Below, in pieces: positions 25,903-38,715 of a stretch of 64,000 nt of DNA. The stretch's first letter is position 1. Every line of letters begins with the position of its first letter. The translations under genes were made by a program, and so were the position numbers. Source of the DNA: Drosophila persimilis (Eukaryota; Arthropoda; Insecta; Diptera; Drosophilidae). Location of the stretch: NCBI RefSeq assembly GCF_003286085.1, contig NW_020825343.1:1302001-1366000 (forward strand), in the 5' to 3' direction. The notes under the pieces were generated by a model, which worked only from the letters and a program-made list of their open reading frames with translations, was not told the origin of the DNA and did no database searches.

Positions 25903-27892
25903 TTAGACAGCACTTTTTGTTGCCAGGGGCTTTGGCATGCTTCTGTCCAGGGATCGTGCCTCCTCCAGCGTGGTGGGCAGAGCCTTGTTCGTGGTCTCCG
26001 GAAAGTACAGCGTTAGGCAGGCGCAGACAAAGCCGAATAAGGCAAAGAGAAAGTGGGGAGCGTACGTGTAGTAGGGAATCTGCAAGAGAAGAGGGTCTTC
26101 ATTAGGGAGACACTGGCGGAAAAGTGGACGCCGACACCACTCACCAGCAGAGGAGTCTGGGGAGCCAGCATGGAGCCAAAGCGACCAACCATCGAGCAGA
26201 AGGAGAGCAGGCTGTTCCGGCAGTTCGTGGGGAAGATCTCAGAGGTAAAGAAGTACAGAATCACAAAGCTGCCAGTAGAAGTCATCTTGGCCATGAAATA
26301 TAGCACAGAGGAGGTTACCGGGTAGGCTGGCAAAAGAACTGGCTTCGTAAATGGTAGTTCCAGTGAATAAATGAAGCAAAACTTACCCTCCTGCAAAGCG
26401 GGTACAGCCAGTAGAAAGAGTGTGCAACTCGTCATGCATGAGGTTAGGGCCCAGCGTCGACCAATGCGGTGCATAATCACTGTGGCCAGAAGAGAGCCCG
26501 GCAGCTGCATGAACCCCATCATACTAAAGTTCTCGAACTTGCTGCCCTTCAGCTCGCTGGAATTGAGGCTGAGGCCTAGGGCAATGAAGGTGTGGGTGAA
26601 CCACACAAAGCAGCACTGGGCAATGCGCCAGCCTAGAGCATGAACAATCTGGCGCAGGCTGTAGTGGCCTCCTGTGGCAGAAGACTTAGCCACTAGCTGC
26701 CGGTTGGAGCGCATCAACTCAGTCAGCTGCTGCTCCGACAAGGATTTTCGATTGACCCGAGCCACTTTACGCAGAATGTTCATGGCGTCCAGCTCCTTCG
26801 ACTGACTGAGAAGCCAGCGCACGCTCTCCGGCAGCAGGCAGATAAAGATCAAGTGCAGCAGTGCCGGGGTGTATAGCACGCGGAGCAGCACCCGCCAATC
26901 CCTGATAAAGTCGGCCAGGTAACCCAGGGCAGCCTCGGCCAGTCCATAGGTGAGGGTGATCGACGTGGCAGCCACAACGCGATGCTTCGGGCCAACCAGC
27001 TCGAGGGCCATTAGGAAGGCGGTGGGAAAGAGAGTACTGCCCACGGCCATGTCCAGGAACTCGAGGCCTAGGAAACTGTAATAGTTTGGGGCATGCGAGC
27101 GGGCCAGTCCGGCGAAAGCGCTGAGAATTCCACCTATGACAAGCAGGCTTTTGCGACCATATCTAAAATGGGAATATCTGCTTGCTATCGAGTCTTTGCA
27201 CTAGACCATAAATCACTTACCGATCTGCTAAATATCCTCCGAGGGGTATTCCCACAAACTGTCCTATGTTATTGACTGTGCCCACCATCGACAGCTTCCA
27301 CTGATCGCCGCAAAAGATTCCAAACTGTGAAAGAAAGATTATGCGACAAAGATCATATATTTCTGCGTCCTTAGAACTCCCCCATGCCCACCTCGCTTGC
27401 TATGGTACGCTCGTCTTCTACCAGCTTGAAGCCTGCTTCACAGATAATCAGTTCACTCTGGTTAAAATTACTTTCATTGCAAGCTGCAGATGCAGTTTCA
27501 ATTTCAGAGCTGAGTGCATAGTGCTGGCACTGATCCCAAGCTCCACGGCTTTGAGGTGTCGTAAAGTTCAGAAATGGGGCGGAGTAGCTGCTATCTGAGC
27601 TGTCGCACTGGGTAATATTGCATCTGCGGATAATTTGTATTGGTTATTGGTTAGCGAAGGTTACTCATAGATTGAACCTGTGGGCCACATTACTGGCGGT
27701 GAAAATATACGAGATGGAGTAGAAGGCATTGCATATGATGGGCAGGCAGAGCAGCAGATAGTTGGTGATCTGGAAGCGACCAAACTGTCCGATCTGGACG
27801 ATGATCGCGTCCAGTTGGCTGTCCTCCGTGGATGTGGCGCCCGACTCTGCCACCTGCGGGACCCCGTCCAGTTTGGGCTGCAGTTTAAGCAT
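25903..27892 (-). CDS. SLC22-family organic cation/carnitine transporter-like protein (CG7458/CG7442 type), copy 2
   Basis: Second carrier of the tandem pair. Six exons: 27892-27678, 27623-27392, 27324-27221, 27162-26387, 26326-26145, 26079-25903; about 561 residues from the ATG at 27892. An in-frame upstream ATG at 27973 would add 27 residues. I prefer 27892 because MLKLQPK begins the polar region typical of the family, but this is uncertain. Same landmarks as copy 1: CNITQCDSS with glycosylation-type sites in the outer loop, LADRYGR after helix 2, GSTLFPTAFLMALELVGPK, PESVRWLLS, EIFPTNCRNSLLSFCSMVGR, and the end PTTLEEARSL. Exons 3 and 5 have exactly the same lengths as in copy 1 (104 and 182 bases), and all intron phases agree, which supports tandem duplication. 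The first donor (AG|GTTCAA) is weak. Substrate unknown. Confidence 0.92.
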
Positions 27893-29026
27893 GCTGCTGA
27901 TAGCGCCGTCTCTGAGTGACTGACTCGCCAACCCCCAGCCTCCAACTTGGAATGCCGCACGCTCATTGCCCACTGCTCTTAATTGGCAAAATTATTCACG
28001 CCGCCTTGGGGGGCGTGGATGTGGATCTTCCCCCAACGGTTTCCCTCTGTTTTTTTTTCGCACGTTTCAATTACCTAGGCGTCGGGTCGGACCAGCACGC
28101 TTACAAAGAACTTTGACGGCAGCTGGCAAAAATTAATTGCCGGATTAAGTAATACTTAGCACCAGCTGGAACCTGAGCGCTGTCTGCGATCTACTAGCAA
28201 TCTTCGGCTTGCAGCGGATACGGGTACAGGCATGGGTAGGTGACTAACCTTGCCGCCTTATCAAGACTTCAATGGAGCCATTGTAATGTAATTATGTTTT
28301 TATTGTTCAGATTCAATGCAAGAATTAAAAATATCACTTGATGTTGTTTTTGTTGTTGGTGTGTTTGAGTGTGCTGTGTGTGTCGGTAAATAAGAGAGTG
28401 AGTGAGACAGACTACATATAAATAGGGTAAAAATACAGACGTATGTATGTACGTACATATGAACCATTTAGAGTATTAAAGCTTCGGTCAAAGGAAACTT
28501 GGCGTAACATTACGTACGAATATAAATACAATTTCAAATACAAATATATGTGGGCGTGAAGCATAGCACTACCTTTCCAACATCTCCATTACTCCCTAAG
28601 CATTAACTGGTTTACTATGGCCAATACCGCATCAATGGGAAGGGGGGGGGGATTGGCTCCAGAGGAGTTATCTGTACAACCTACAGGAGATTTTTTTGTT
28701 TGTTCGGCCTGTTTTGCTCCGTAAATCATTGCTACAATAATTATCCAAATGTTGCGTTTGTGTCAAACAGAATGTCAATAAATAATGCAATCGTAATGGG
28801 TTTACGAGTCCTAAAACTACAAACTACATATGTATATGGTGCCCTCTACATGCGTTAAATACATGAGATATAAATAACGTTTTTTGATTTTGTAATACCG
28901 CCTTGCTACGTTAATATCAATCAATCAATCTTATCATTTGCAGTGTGATAATTCCGTTTGTAACTAGTTAAAAGGGGACTACCGACTGTGACAAGCTACT
29001 ATTCCCAGATCAAGCATGCATACAGA
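27893..29026. other. Intergenic region between SLC22 copy 2 and the HPS3-like gene
   Basis: No exon seen. The right part is AT-rich and probably the 3' untranslated and downstream region of the HPS3-like gene. TTTATT at about 28307-28312 would be AATAAA on the minus strand, a candidate polyadenylation signal. A GTATGTACGTACATATG-like palindromic tract lies at about 28441-28460. Confidence 0.45.
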
Positions 29027-32000
29027 TTACAGATTATACATGGGATTACTGGTAGCATCGAACAACTGAGTCCCCGTCGACTCGATCATGGACCTCAGGG
29101 CAATGCTTCGTTGTTTGGCCACTGCCTTGCGCAGTGTGAGCTCGAATACATTGTCTTCGTCAATGTTGTCCATGGGCAGGTGGTCCCTACCCTCGGCAGA
29201 CTCCTCCGGACCCCTGAAGACGAGCTCTTCGTGCTCATAGAGAACGCAGGTTTCGGCAAATTCCTTGGCAAAGTATTGCGCAGTGTTCCGATTTTGAATG
29301 ACCTCGCTGGGAAAGCACTGAAGGAGTTCCTCAAAGGTCAACTCCGCCACCAGATTGTTAAGGATCTCTGCAAGTTAGGATGGTTAGGATACTGCTCAGA
29401 CAGATCAAGGCTGTACCACAAACCTGTTATGTGCACTTTCCAGTTGGGCAAAGCATCCTGCTTGCTGAGAATCTTGCGCAACAAACTCTCCCAGTGTTTG
29501 GGTGTGAAGCCGCAGGACTAAAATTATACGAATTTTAAACTCTTATCTCGCCAGAATCATTCTCGAATACCGACCTTTCCATACTGCCATAGATAGGCGG
29601 GACAAAAGCTCAGCATGTAGTTAATGGCCAAGTTCTTCGGCAATATGATTACCAAAAAGCTGTCAATGCCCATCAAGTGCGGCGTCTTTTGAATGAATGC
29701 CAAAAACTCCGAAATAATCTCTCGATCCACTTTGCTGGAGGCCAGAAGACTTTGAATCTTCAGTGTCAGCGTCAGCAGCTCGTTGTGCCAGCTAACAAAG
29801 CGGACCTTGAACTCGCCTTCATCCTTGTTGGGATAGCTGAAGTCACTGCGTTCGAAGGGCGGCAGTCGGTTCAAATATTGTGGACGCTCCAGTAGGCAGG
29901 GAATGGGCCGTATATAGGATTTGATGTGGCGGTCGTATTCCTCGCCGTCGGCCAACTTGTAGTCGGGAATAAACGGAACGTAGATCAGCTTGCCGGCCAG
30001 GGGATCGTTGGGATTCTTCACCATTGGCTTGGGACAGTAATTCGGTGCCATGCCCACCATATAGGAAATGCACTCCATGCGCAGGTTGAGGAAATCTTCA
30101 GAACTCGACTGCTGTTCCACATCCGCAGACTGGAGATCCGTGATGAGATCACTGAGGGCCTTCAGTCGGCCCATGTACATGCGAAAGAGGATCTTGAGAC
30201 CCTTGAGATTCGTAATGGCCAGATCGTCGTCTGGCTGGGGCTGCGAAAGCGAGGCATTTGAGTTGCGCTTCTGGAATGGCGACGACTGTTGTTCCTGCAG
30301 CTGATCGTAGACTATACGCTGCTGCCTACCGTTGATCGATAGGCTTGCTGATCTCTCCTCCTGCGCTGAGCTGGCGCAGGAGCTGGACAGAGACTGGGCG
30401 TCCGCCTCGCTGTGCAGCGAGGGAGCCCGAGAGCTGCTGCACTCTTCGTCGTAGTCGTCATCCAGCTGGGGTGGTGTCTGCGAACGAATCTCGTGGGGCT
30501 GCAGCGAGGAGCTCACATCGTAGAGATCATAATAATAAACCTGTAGAATATTCACAAAAACCTTCTGAGAGGTTTGATAGCCCTTCTGGCCAATGTGCGA
30601 GGCAATGTAGTTGAGGAAGAGTTGCAGCAGCACATCCAAAGTGAGGCTATGCTCGATGCAAAGGGCGTGAATGAAGGCATCGCTGATGGCCTCTATTAAT
30701 GCAGGCTGCTCGTTGGCCAACAGAATGGTTTCACAAAAGTCCGAAAAGGATACGATGGCACTCGGCGTGGGCGTGGAGACACTAGCGGGCTTGCTTTTCA
30801 CACCGCCTCGACGGGTTTTCTTCCGCGAGCTGGTGGTCTGTTGCTGGTCAGCCTGCTGATGCTGGCGTCGCTGATAAATCACAGTGCTGTCGTCAAAGAG
30901 AACATTCTTGTGCTTGATCAAAGCCGTGGCCAGGGTTCGCCTGGTCGACTTGGCTATGATTTCCTGGGCCAGGAGATAGTTGGACATGCGGCAGGCTGTC
31001 ACAGCCAGCAGGAGGTTCTCATCGGCGGAGCTGCAAGGGTAAATTTCAGCTAGGATATATTCAACACATAACCATATTATTTGCAGCCTTACAGCGTGTT
31101 CAAGTATTTAAAATAGTTGATGAGCTCTCCGCTCATGGTGTCCGCCACTACAGGGGAACAAAGCATTATCTGGGGTATATCCACCGGGGCGTGCTTGATG
31201 AACATATTGAGGAACTCCAACGAAATCGGCACCAGCTTGTACCCCTGCTGCAGCACTCGGGCCGGGGTGAAGTACGGTCGAACTGTCTGGTTAAGAAAGG
31301 CGGACCTCAAGCGATCTGTTCCCAGGCTGAGTAGGAATAGTTTTACTGTGTAGATTAGGCCTGCCAATTCGGATGTTTCCACATCTTCCTCGTTGTCCAT
31401 GAACTGCTGAATGTAGTTGTTGTAAATGTCCACCAATTGGATCTGGCACATTTTGTAGAAACCCGTTGCTTGGAGATAAACCTCCTGCTTGCTGGAACTG
31501 CAACGGAAAAGTGGGGGACCGATTATCACACATTGAACAGATGAAGAAAAACTCTTGTCAATACTCACCGTATTGAGAAGTCGGCCAATTTTCGACAGTT
31601 CGCAGTAAACATTTTCCTCAGCAGCTGCTCGCGCTCCGAGCCCAGCCGCTCGCCCTGCAATGTGAGGCTCAGCCGCAACATGACATGGGCCTCCTCCATG
31701 AGATCATAGAAATTCGAGCTGCTCGCACTGCGATACGACTCCGCAATGCCCTCGAGATCCTCGATGACGTGCTCTACCCGGGGCACCTCCAGGTTGTAGA
31801 GGGTCCACTCATTAGTCACCGTTGAGGATTGGGCAGCGCTGCTGCTCCTCAGAAGGCTGCTGTGCTTGGCCTTTGCTTCGGCCAGCAGTCTGGCAGCAAT
31901 ATTCCGCTTGACAGCGACGGTTGTGGTGGACACTTCTCCCGTGCTGCGACGCTTGTGCAGCTCCAGGGCGGCATTGGTGATTAGCACCAGCTGCTCTCGA

Positions 32001-33800
32001 TTCACGCAAACAAACTGAACGTGCATGAAGGCAGCGAGACCCACGACAGCGATGGGCGTGGTGATGTCTGGTGCAGACTCCTCGGGAAAAATGCCCCCAA
32101 TAGAAGGATATTCGAAGCGATTGTGGAAGAGCTTGTGGCCTATCCGCGAGGTGTGCGTCTCCACGGACTCCGAGGTGACCGCAAAGACCACATAATCGTT
32201 GATGTGCACCTGAATGACGGGAGCCGTAAAGCTGTAGCTGGCCACAGGCTTCTCGTTCTCACTGTACCATTTCCCCTGAGCGGAGAACTGATAGAGGTAG
32301 CCGTCCACACTGCTGGCCACCAGGAGAGCATGGCCTATGCACCGTTGATGCTGCGAAGACTTGAGGGTCCTGCGATTGACGTGTTTGAAGGTGGTGACGG
32401 CACTAGGCACCTGCTGGTTGCCCATGTCGTACTCATCGTCCTCTAGGTCCGTCCCCTGGCCAGTCCTTTGGTAGATTGCCTTCAGATCCAAGCAGCGCAA
32501 GATGTCCAGAATTCTGGGCTGCTGCTCGGATGTTTTCATGCAGATCTGAAGTAGCTTTCTCACATCATATTGCACAGAGGCGTCCTCCAGGTGATTCCCA
32601 CCTGCGATGCCACGCACATTCATGGCCTTGGCCTCGTTGACGAGCTTTATTTTGATATCGCCGGCCCGCTGGGGTGTGATAGTGATATCCTGGCTGTCCT
32701 CTGGGCCACCATTCTTTCCCCCACTCCCACCATTCTCGCTCTGATCCCACTGAGAGCGTAGCTCTGGTTCAAACTCACGCCCATAGGCGTTATTCACCAG
32801 CTTGGCCAAGTTAAAGTCCAACGGAGATCGTCCGGGCAGGGCTCCATTCAGTGCCATGGGAGCTTTTCCACTGCTCGTCGACTGCATGGAGTCGCTCTCG
32901 CAGCTCTGTTGACTGTGGGTGGAGCTAACCACTCCCCCGCTGGCGCTTGCCTTGCTGCCCAAGCTCAAGGATTCCGAGAGCGGCTCGTCTCCGATGCCGC
33001 CATAGTCGTTGTCCAAACAGCTCAACTCCTGCCCGGCGGTTGCCTTGCTGTTTGCCAGAGCATCAATCACCTTGAAGGCCACACAGTAACGGTGACTTAG
33101 GCAGGCGATGACATTCTCCGCCAGGCATAGGCGCATGGGGACAAAGTTCAGCTGCACAAAGAACTTGAAGGGCAGAAAATCGATAAACGCGAATCGGGGC
33201 TGAGTGTTCTCGTGGACACATTGCGTGTACTCGTACAGGTAGATCCTGTCCCGGCTGCTCACGATGATGTTTCCAGAGGTCTGACAGCACTGAACCAGTT
33301 CGGGGGGACTGCGCAGCGGCAGCTCGATCACGTCGATGCTCTCGACGAGCGGCGTCTTCGGCGTTGTCATCGAGGCTATTCTGATGGTGATGGGCAGCTC
33401 GTTGAGCTTGCTATCGGGGAACTTCCAGAAGTTGGCGTAGATCCGGACAAACATCTTGGTGTCATCCTCGGAGCAAACCGTATTGCTGTTGCTGCTCGAA
33501 GTGCAGCTAATGGTCGAGGAGGAGTGCACTGGGCTGCCAGCCTGCTCCTTTTCCAGGGTGAGCAGATACTTGCCTAAGCGGGAACAAGCATTCAATTAAA
33601 TGTGTATTCAGAGAACATAGGGGAATTCTCACTCACCCGCCTCGCAGTATATCAACTGCACTACCTCGCCAACGGTGGCCAGCGTGTTTCTGACCGGCAG
33701 TCGTTCATCTCCCCCCCCTACTCCTGCTCCTCCACCTCCAGGGGCATCTCCACTGATGTTTGCCTGCCCTGGCTCTCCATCTCCGTGTTCATCCTCCTGG

Positions 33801-33831
<31 letters not shown>

Positions 33832-33979
33832 TCCCAGCAATGTCATAGATCTCTATAAACTGCTCCGCGCTGCTGATGGCAATCCGATTGTTGCCAATCA
33901 GACTTGCTGCCAGGATCTCGCCATTGAGGGCATATGTCTGCTGCCTGGCAAAGTTGTACGCCTGCAGGATCTTCACCAT
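29027..33979 (-). CDS. HPS3: Hermansky-Pudlak syndrome 3 (HPS3)-like BLOC-2 subunit (CG14562-like)
   Basis: HPS3 is one of three BLOC-2 subunits, needed for traffic to lysosome-related organelles such as fly eye pigment granules. Six coding exons: 33979-33637, 33573-31569, 31497-31093, 31030-29575, 29517-29424, 29367-29027; about 1547 residues, much longer than mammalian HPS3 (about 1000), the excess being low-complexity inserts. The N-terminal half has a WD40/beta-propeller-like pattern without clear WD motifs, e.g. VGEVVQLIYCEAG then KYLLTLE, and later DRIYLYEYTQ and NVIACLSHRYCVAFKVID. The segment EEAHVMLRLSLTLQGE and the later MLCSPVVADTMSGELINYFKYL resemble conserved stretches of vertebrate HPS3. 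The C-terminal half (FCPAYLWQYGK, W..LLRKIL) is helical, as in vesicle-coat-like proteins. Exon 1 has a run of nine Gln (about 33800-33830). An acceptor-like TTGCAG just upstream of the ATG (about 34000) suggests a 5' untranslated exon. The family call rests on remembered similarity. Confidence 0.78.
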
Positions 33980-36293
33980 GGCTGCTGGAACTGGTCACTG
34001 CAAGAATCAGGAAACACTTCGGGTTAGGTTTTAGTTTAAAATTCCACAATAGCGAATACAACGCCCTGGGCAGAGTGACTTCATCGCCGGACGCACACAG
34101 ACTGTCTGGTGACGGTGAATCAGTCCGTTCTCCACTACAGTAGCGATAGCGAGAGCGAGTGCTCAGCTTTGACTGGGGAGTGGGAGTGGGTTAGCAGACC
34201 GCTTAGCGGGGGCTCACTAAAGTGGTTGTTGTGTGGTGTATGGTGTATGGTGTGTATGGTCTGTACGCAAGTCATTAGCATAATTGTGCGTTTATGCTGG
34301 GGAGAGAGAAAGACACTGAGGGAGAGCCGTGAAATTGGAGAGATAGCGAAAGAAGGCTGGGCTAGCGAATGGGGGTGGGGGGAAGAATGGTGATGATCAT
34401 TGGTATGCAAGCGACAGAACAGAAGCCAAGTAAAGTTTCAAGGTTTCATGAATATTACAACAGGTCAGTGCTGCACCTTTCACTTCCGCTGGAATTCATG
34501 CCGTATCCTTTTCCCCCTTCCCCCCAAACAATAAACAGACAGGAAATTAGGTCACAACAATATACACAGCACCCTACCACCCTCCTCTTCTTGTCACAGT
34601 GTCCTCTCCCCATCTTGACTAGGGTTGGGCCCGGCGACCATTTCGGCTCAGATTCCGACGCTTCTACGTGCGTTCCCCTAATTAAGCCATAAAGAACAAC
34701 CGAACCACGCACCGACTATTCTGCATACCCTGGGACGCATCAATCAAAACACCGGCAAAGAGGTCAAAAGGTGCGAGCCCACAAACGGAGAGAAAGAATT
34801 CCGGAAATAGAGCCAGCACGCCATAAAGGAATTTATTCTTGGCTGACCTGGCTTGACCAAATCAATAAATACGACGATAATAATCCGTGCATTAACCTAA
34901 ATGAACCTGGGAACTGCTCAAAGAAGGAAGACGAGTGCTAGGGTCAAGGTATACTAATACTATGGTAAGGGAGTCCCGGCTCTTTGGGTGGCATAATTTG
35001 TTTGCTCTCTCTTTCTCTTCCACACACAACAAACGCAACTGAAGCCGGTTAGGGCTGCTCTCTCGGACTGCCTTACCTTTTAGTGGTATACCTTGGTCGG
35101 AAGAAGGAAGGGTGAGGGATGTGGGCGTTCGTGTGTGTGTATGTAAATTGCATTTTGGCAGAGGCATTCAGTAAAAATCAATAATTTTGCGGCATGCCAA
35201 GAATTTAGATAAGAAACTCTACCACACTACATATTTAACATATCATTAATTTGTTATAAACATTAAAAACAAAACAAAAGCATGTAAAAGGCAACAAAAC
35301 ACTGACAATTATTGTAAACACACACATTCTATTACCGCTTCGTTGTTGTCGCGGCTTTTACTGTTTTATTTTTTGTATTTTCAAGCCGTCGTTATTCAGG
35401 CCGCATTGCTAACATTAAAAACACTCCGCCCGCATATATCTATATTCACTAAATTAACGAATTTGTTGTTTGAAACATTAAGCAATGCCATTGGGGACAG
35501 TGTGACCGCGGATTTATCGCTAAAATATACCGTCCGACCCTCAGATATATACCAAAATATACCGTCTCATTTAAAAAATATACCGTAAATAGACTGTAGA
35601 ATTCAAGTTCTATTGTATATATTCCTCGTTTTTGATATTCCGTGGAATATTATTAGCTATTTAGAACATTTAGCCATCCTCACATAATTTTATCCGATTA
35701 GTGAATCAATTTTCTACTTGACTGGCTTATTCTTAAAATTTGCTTTTATTGTATTTCTGTATACCTTTAACAATTAAATTTAATAGATTGACAAAATATA
35801 CCATTATATACCGATATACCGTAAATATACCGTCCATTCAATTTTGGTCTAAAAAAATACAGAAAAATATTAAAATTACCGTAAACGGTTACCCTGATAT
35901 TCGCTCCACCACTAACCATACAGTATGTAGATGTGCCAGTTCATACACCGAACATGTCGCAAACGAAATTTCTGTAACTTTCACATTCTGCATGTAAGGG
36001 GTTTTAAGGCTGCTGTCATTTGTGGACTATGTAATTTTTGGTTTTCGTGCTCCATACCATTTTTGGAACCGCCTTTTTTGAGTTAGGACTTTTTGACGAC
36101 GCACAATATCAGAAAGACGTTTATTTTGTATATGTTTTAGATGCTAATATAGCTTAATGCAGAATATACGATTATACTGACAGGATATATTAAATTTCAT
36201 ACATAACTTCACATTAGAGTAAGTCCATTGATATATTCTAGGGGCAAAGTGTGTATAAGTAAAAAATGTTAATATAAACATAAATACTATATG
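33980..36293. other. Upstream region of the HPS3-like gene
   Basis: No coding exon seen. The part next to 33979 looks like the end of a 5' untranslated intron. From about 35160 to 36290 the DNA is AT-rich. It holds promoter-like motifs at about 35498-35585 and a second group of ATATACC words at about 35793-35840. The remainder to 36293 shows nothing I recognise. Confidence 0.45.
35498..35585 (-). promoter_or_regulatory. Candidate core promoter with Ohler motif 1 and motif 6-like elements
   Basis: On the minus strand 35508-35498 reads CGGTCACACTG, a full match to the Drosophila core-promoter motif 1 (YGGTCACACTR, bound by M1BP). Immediately upstream on the same strand are three copies of a CGGTATATTTT-type word (35522-35532, about 35553-35563, about 35574-35585), close to motif 6. 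This combination marks TATA-less promoters of broadly expressed fly genes. The nearest minus-strand gene downstream is the HPS3-like gene, 1.5 kb away, reached through the inferred 5' intron. Confidence 0.55.
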
Positions 36294-37099
36294 GTCCCAC
36301 GCTGTTTTCTTCACCTTTCCAGTCCGCTCGCCGTCTCGTCCTGGAGCTCCTCGTCCACTATGGAGGCCCAAAGGATCTGCACCTAACTGGACTGTGACAG
36401 CCACGGGCTGTCCATCTGCAAGCCATAGCCATGATATCGCTGCTGTGTCGCTGAGTCGACAATGTGGCGTCCCGTCCACTGCAGCAGGGACCAGTGATCG
36501 ACGGCGGAATTGTTGGTTCACGCCCACAGGAAATAATATCAGCAACCCCTTTTTCATTTGCCGCCGAATCAAACGCTGGGATTTAGCATCGAGACGCGTG
36601 AGTGATAAGTATATAATTATGGATTTATTTTAAAAAATATCTTCCTTCACAGAGGACTTATGTACCCAACGCTTTGCCACACGCCTGATACGACTATCCG
36701 ATTGCGCCCCACCAGACGGAGACCTATCCAAGCATTACCGAGGCGTATTCGAGACAGACTGAGTCCTTTTCCAGACAGAGAGAATCCTATCCCAGCAAGA
36801 CAGAAGCACACCCCTTCCAAGATCCGAAGCAAGCCATCGACCTTGCCATCGACAACAAGGACTTTGACTATGGTAACCAAGGGAGGAGCTACTCGGGCTA
36901 CTAGACTCTAGATAGATCTCGTTGTTGTTAAGGTTAAGGATATGAAATTCCATTCACTTAGATAGTAGATACAAATTGTTTCCGCTTGTTCATTTGTTTA
37001 TACTAAGATAAGTTTTAGTGAATAAAACTATTGAAAAAAAAATCATCCTTGCGAAGAATCGGGAAATATGACTGGGTGGGATTGCTTGGAGCCTTCCCA
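36294..37099 (+). repeat. Left inverted arm with a gene-like fragment
   Basis: About 0.8 kb that returns, inverted and with indels, at about 47570-48275. Landmarks are CTGAGTCGACAATGTGGCG, CTGCAGCAGGGACCAGTGAT, CATTACCGAGGCGTATTCGA and GACTTTGACTATGGTAACCA. Inside is an apparent short intron: donor C|GTGAGTGATAAG at about 36599 and acceptor TTCACAG| at about 36652. After the intron one frame reads to a stop through PKQAIDLAIDNKDFDYGNQG and RSYSGY (about 36824-36903). The end shows AATAAA (37021) before an A-run. It therefore looks like the 3' half of a spliced gene caught in the repeat. I cannot name the gene. The stretch next to the array (ATCCTTGCGAAGAAT) resembles the unit's CTTGCGAAGATTT. 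Confidence 0.75.
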
Positions 37100-38715
37100 A
37101 AGGATCATTTTCGCGATTTCGATGCCGATCGAAGCTATACCTCGGCTAAACAGCGGCCGATCGGGGTCCGGCATGTCTTTTCGTGACCGGGAGAGTCCTA
37201 TCAACCGACTGGCACCAGAAAAAAGGACATCCATTTCATCACGATTTTCGCCAAAAATCATGATGGTTACATCATTAAAATTGCCAAAAATCGGCCTCAT
37301 TTTCGAGGTCGAGATTTTGATGCCGATCGACAGTCTGGATCCTCACGATCCTTGGAGAGTAGGTCCTCCCCCGATCTGGCCCTATTTGCCTGAAATATAG
37401 CCTTGCGAAGATTTGAATTTGCGTATCTTTGAAATACTGGTCTCTTCTGCAGGCTATATCTCGGCTACACAGCGGCCGATCGGGGCATGGCATGTCTTTT
37501 CGGAATGGCGCGATCCCTGCCAATCGACTGCGATCGGAAAAAAGGACATCCATTTCATCATGATTTTCGCCAAAAATCATGATGGTTACATCATTAAAAT
37601 TGCCAAAAATCGGCCTCATTTTCGAGGTCGAGATTTTGATGCCGATCGACAGGCTGGATCCTCACGATCCTGGGAGAGTAGGTCCTCCCCCGATCTGGCC
37701 CTATTTGCCTGAAATATAGCCTTGCGAAGATTTGAATTTGCGTATCTTTGAAATACTGGTCTCTTCTGCACGCTATATCTCGGCTAAACAGTGGCCGAGG
37801 TCGAGATTTTGATGCCGATCGACAGGCTGGATCCTCACGATCCTTGGAGAGTAGGTCCTCCCCCGATCTGGCCCTATTTGCCTGAAATATAGCCCTGCGA
37901 AGATTTGAATTTGCGTATCTTTGAAATACTGGTCTCTTCTGCAGGCTATATCTCGGCTACACAGCGGCCGATCGGGGCATGGCATGTCTTTTCGGAATGG
38001 CGCGATCCCTGCCAATCGACTGCGATCGGAAAAAAGGACATTCATTTCATCATGATTTTCGCCAAAAATCATGATGGTTACATCATTAAAATTGCCAAAA
38101 TTCGGCCTCATTTTCGAGGTCGAGATTTTGATGCCGATCGACAGTCTGGATCCTCACGATCCTGGGAGAGTAGGTCCTCCCCCGATCTGGCCCTATTTGC
38201 CTGAAATATAGCCTTGCGAAGATTTGAATTTGCGTATCTTTGAAATACTGGTCTCTTCTGCAGGCTATATCTCGGCTACACAGCGGCCGATCGGGGCATG
38301 GCATGTCTTTTCGGAATGGCGCGATCCCTGCCAATCGACTGCGATCGGAAAAAAGGACATCCATTTCATCATGATTTTCGCCAAAAATCATGATGGTTAC
38401 ATCATTAAAATTGCCAAAAATCGGCCTCATTTTCGAGGTCGAGATTTTGATGCCGATCGACAGTCTGGATCCTCACGATCCTTGGAGAGTAGGTCCTCCC
38501 CCGATCTGGCCCTATTTGCCTGAAATATAGCCTTGCGAAGATTTGAATTTGCGTATCTTTGAAATACTGGTCTCTTCTGCACGCTATATCTCGGCTAAAC
38601 AGTGGCCGAGGTCGAGATTTTGATGCCGATCGACAGGCTGGATCCTCACGATCCTGGGAGAGTAGGTCCTCCCCCGATCTGGCCCTATTTGCCTGAAATA
38701 TAGCCTTGCGAAGAT

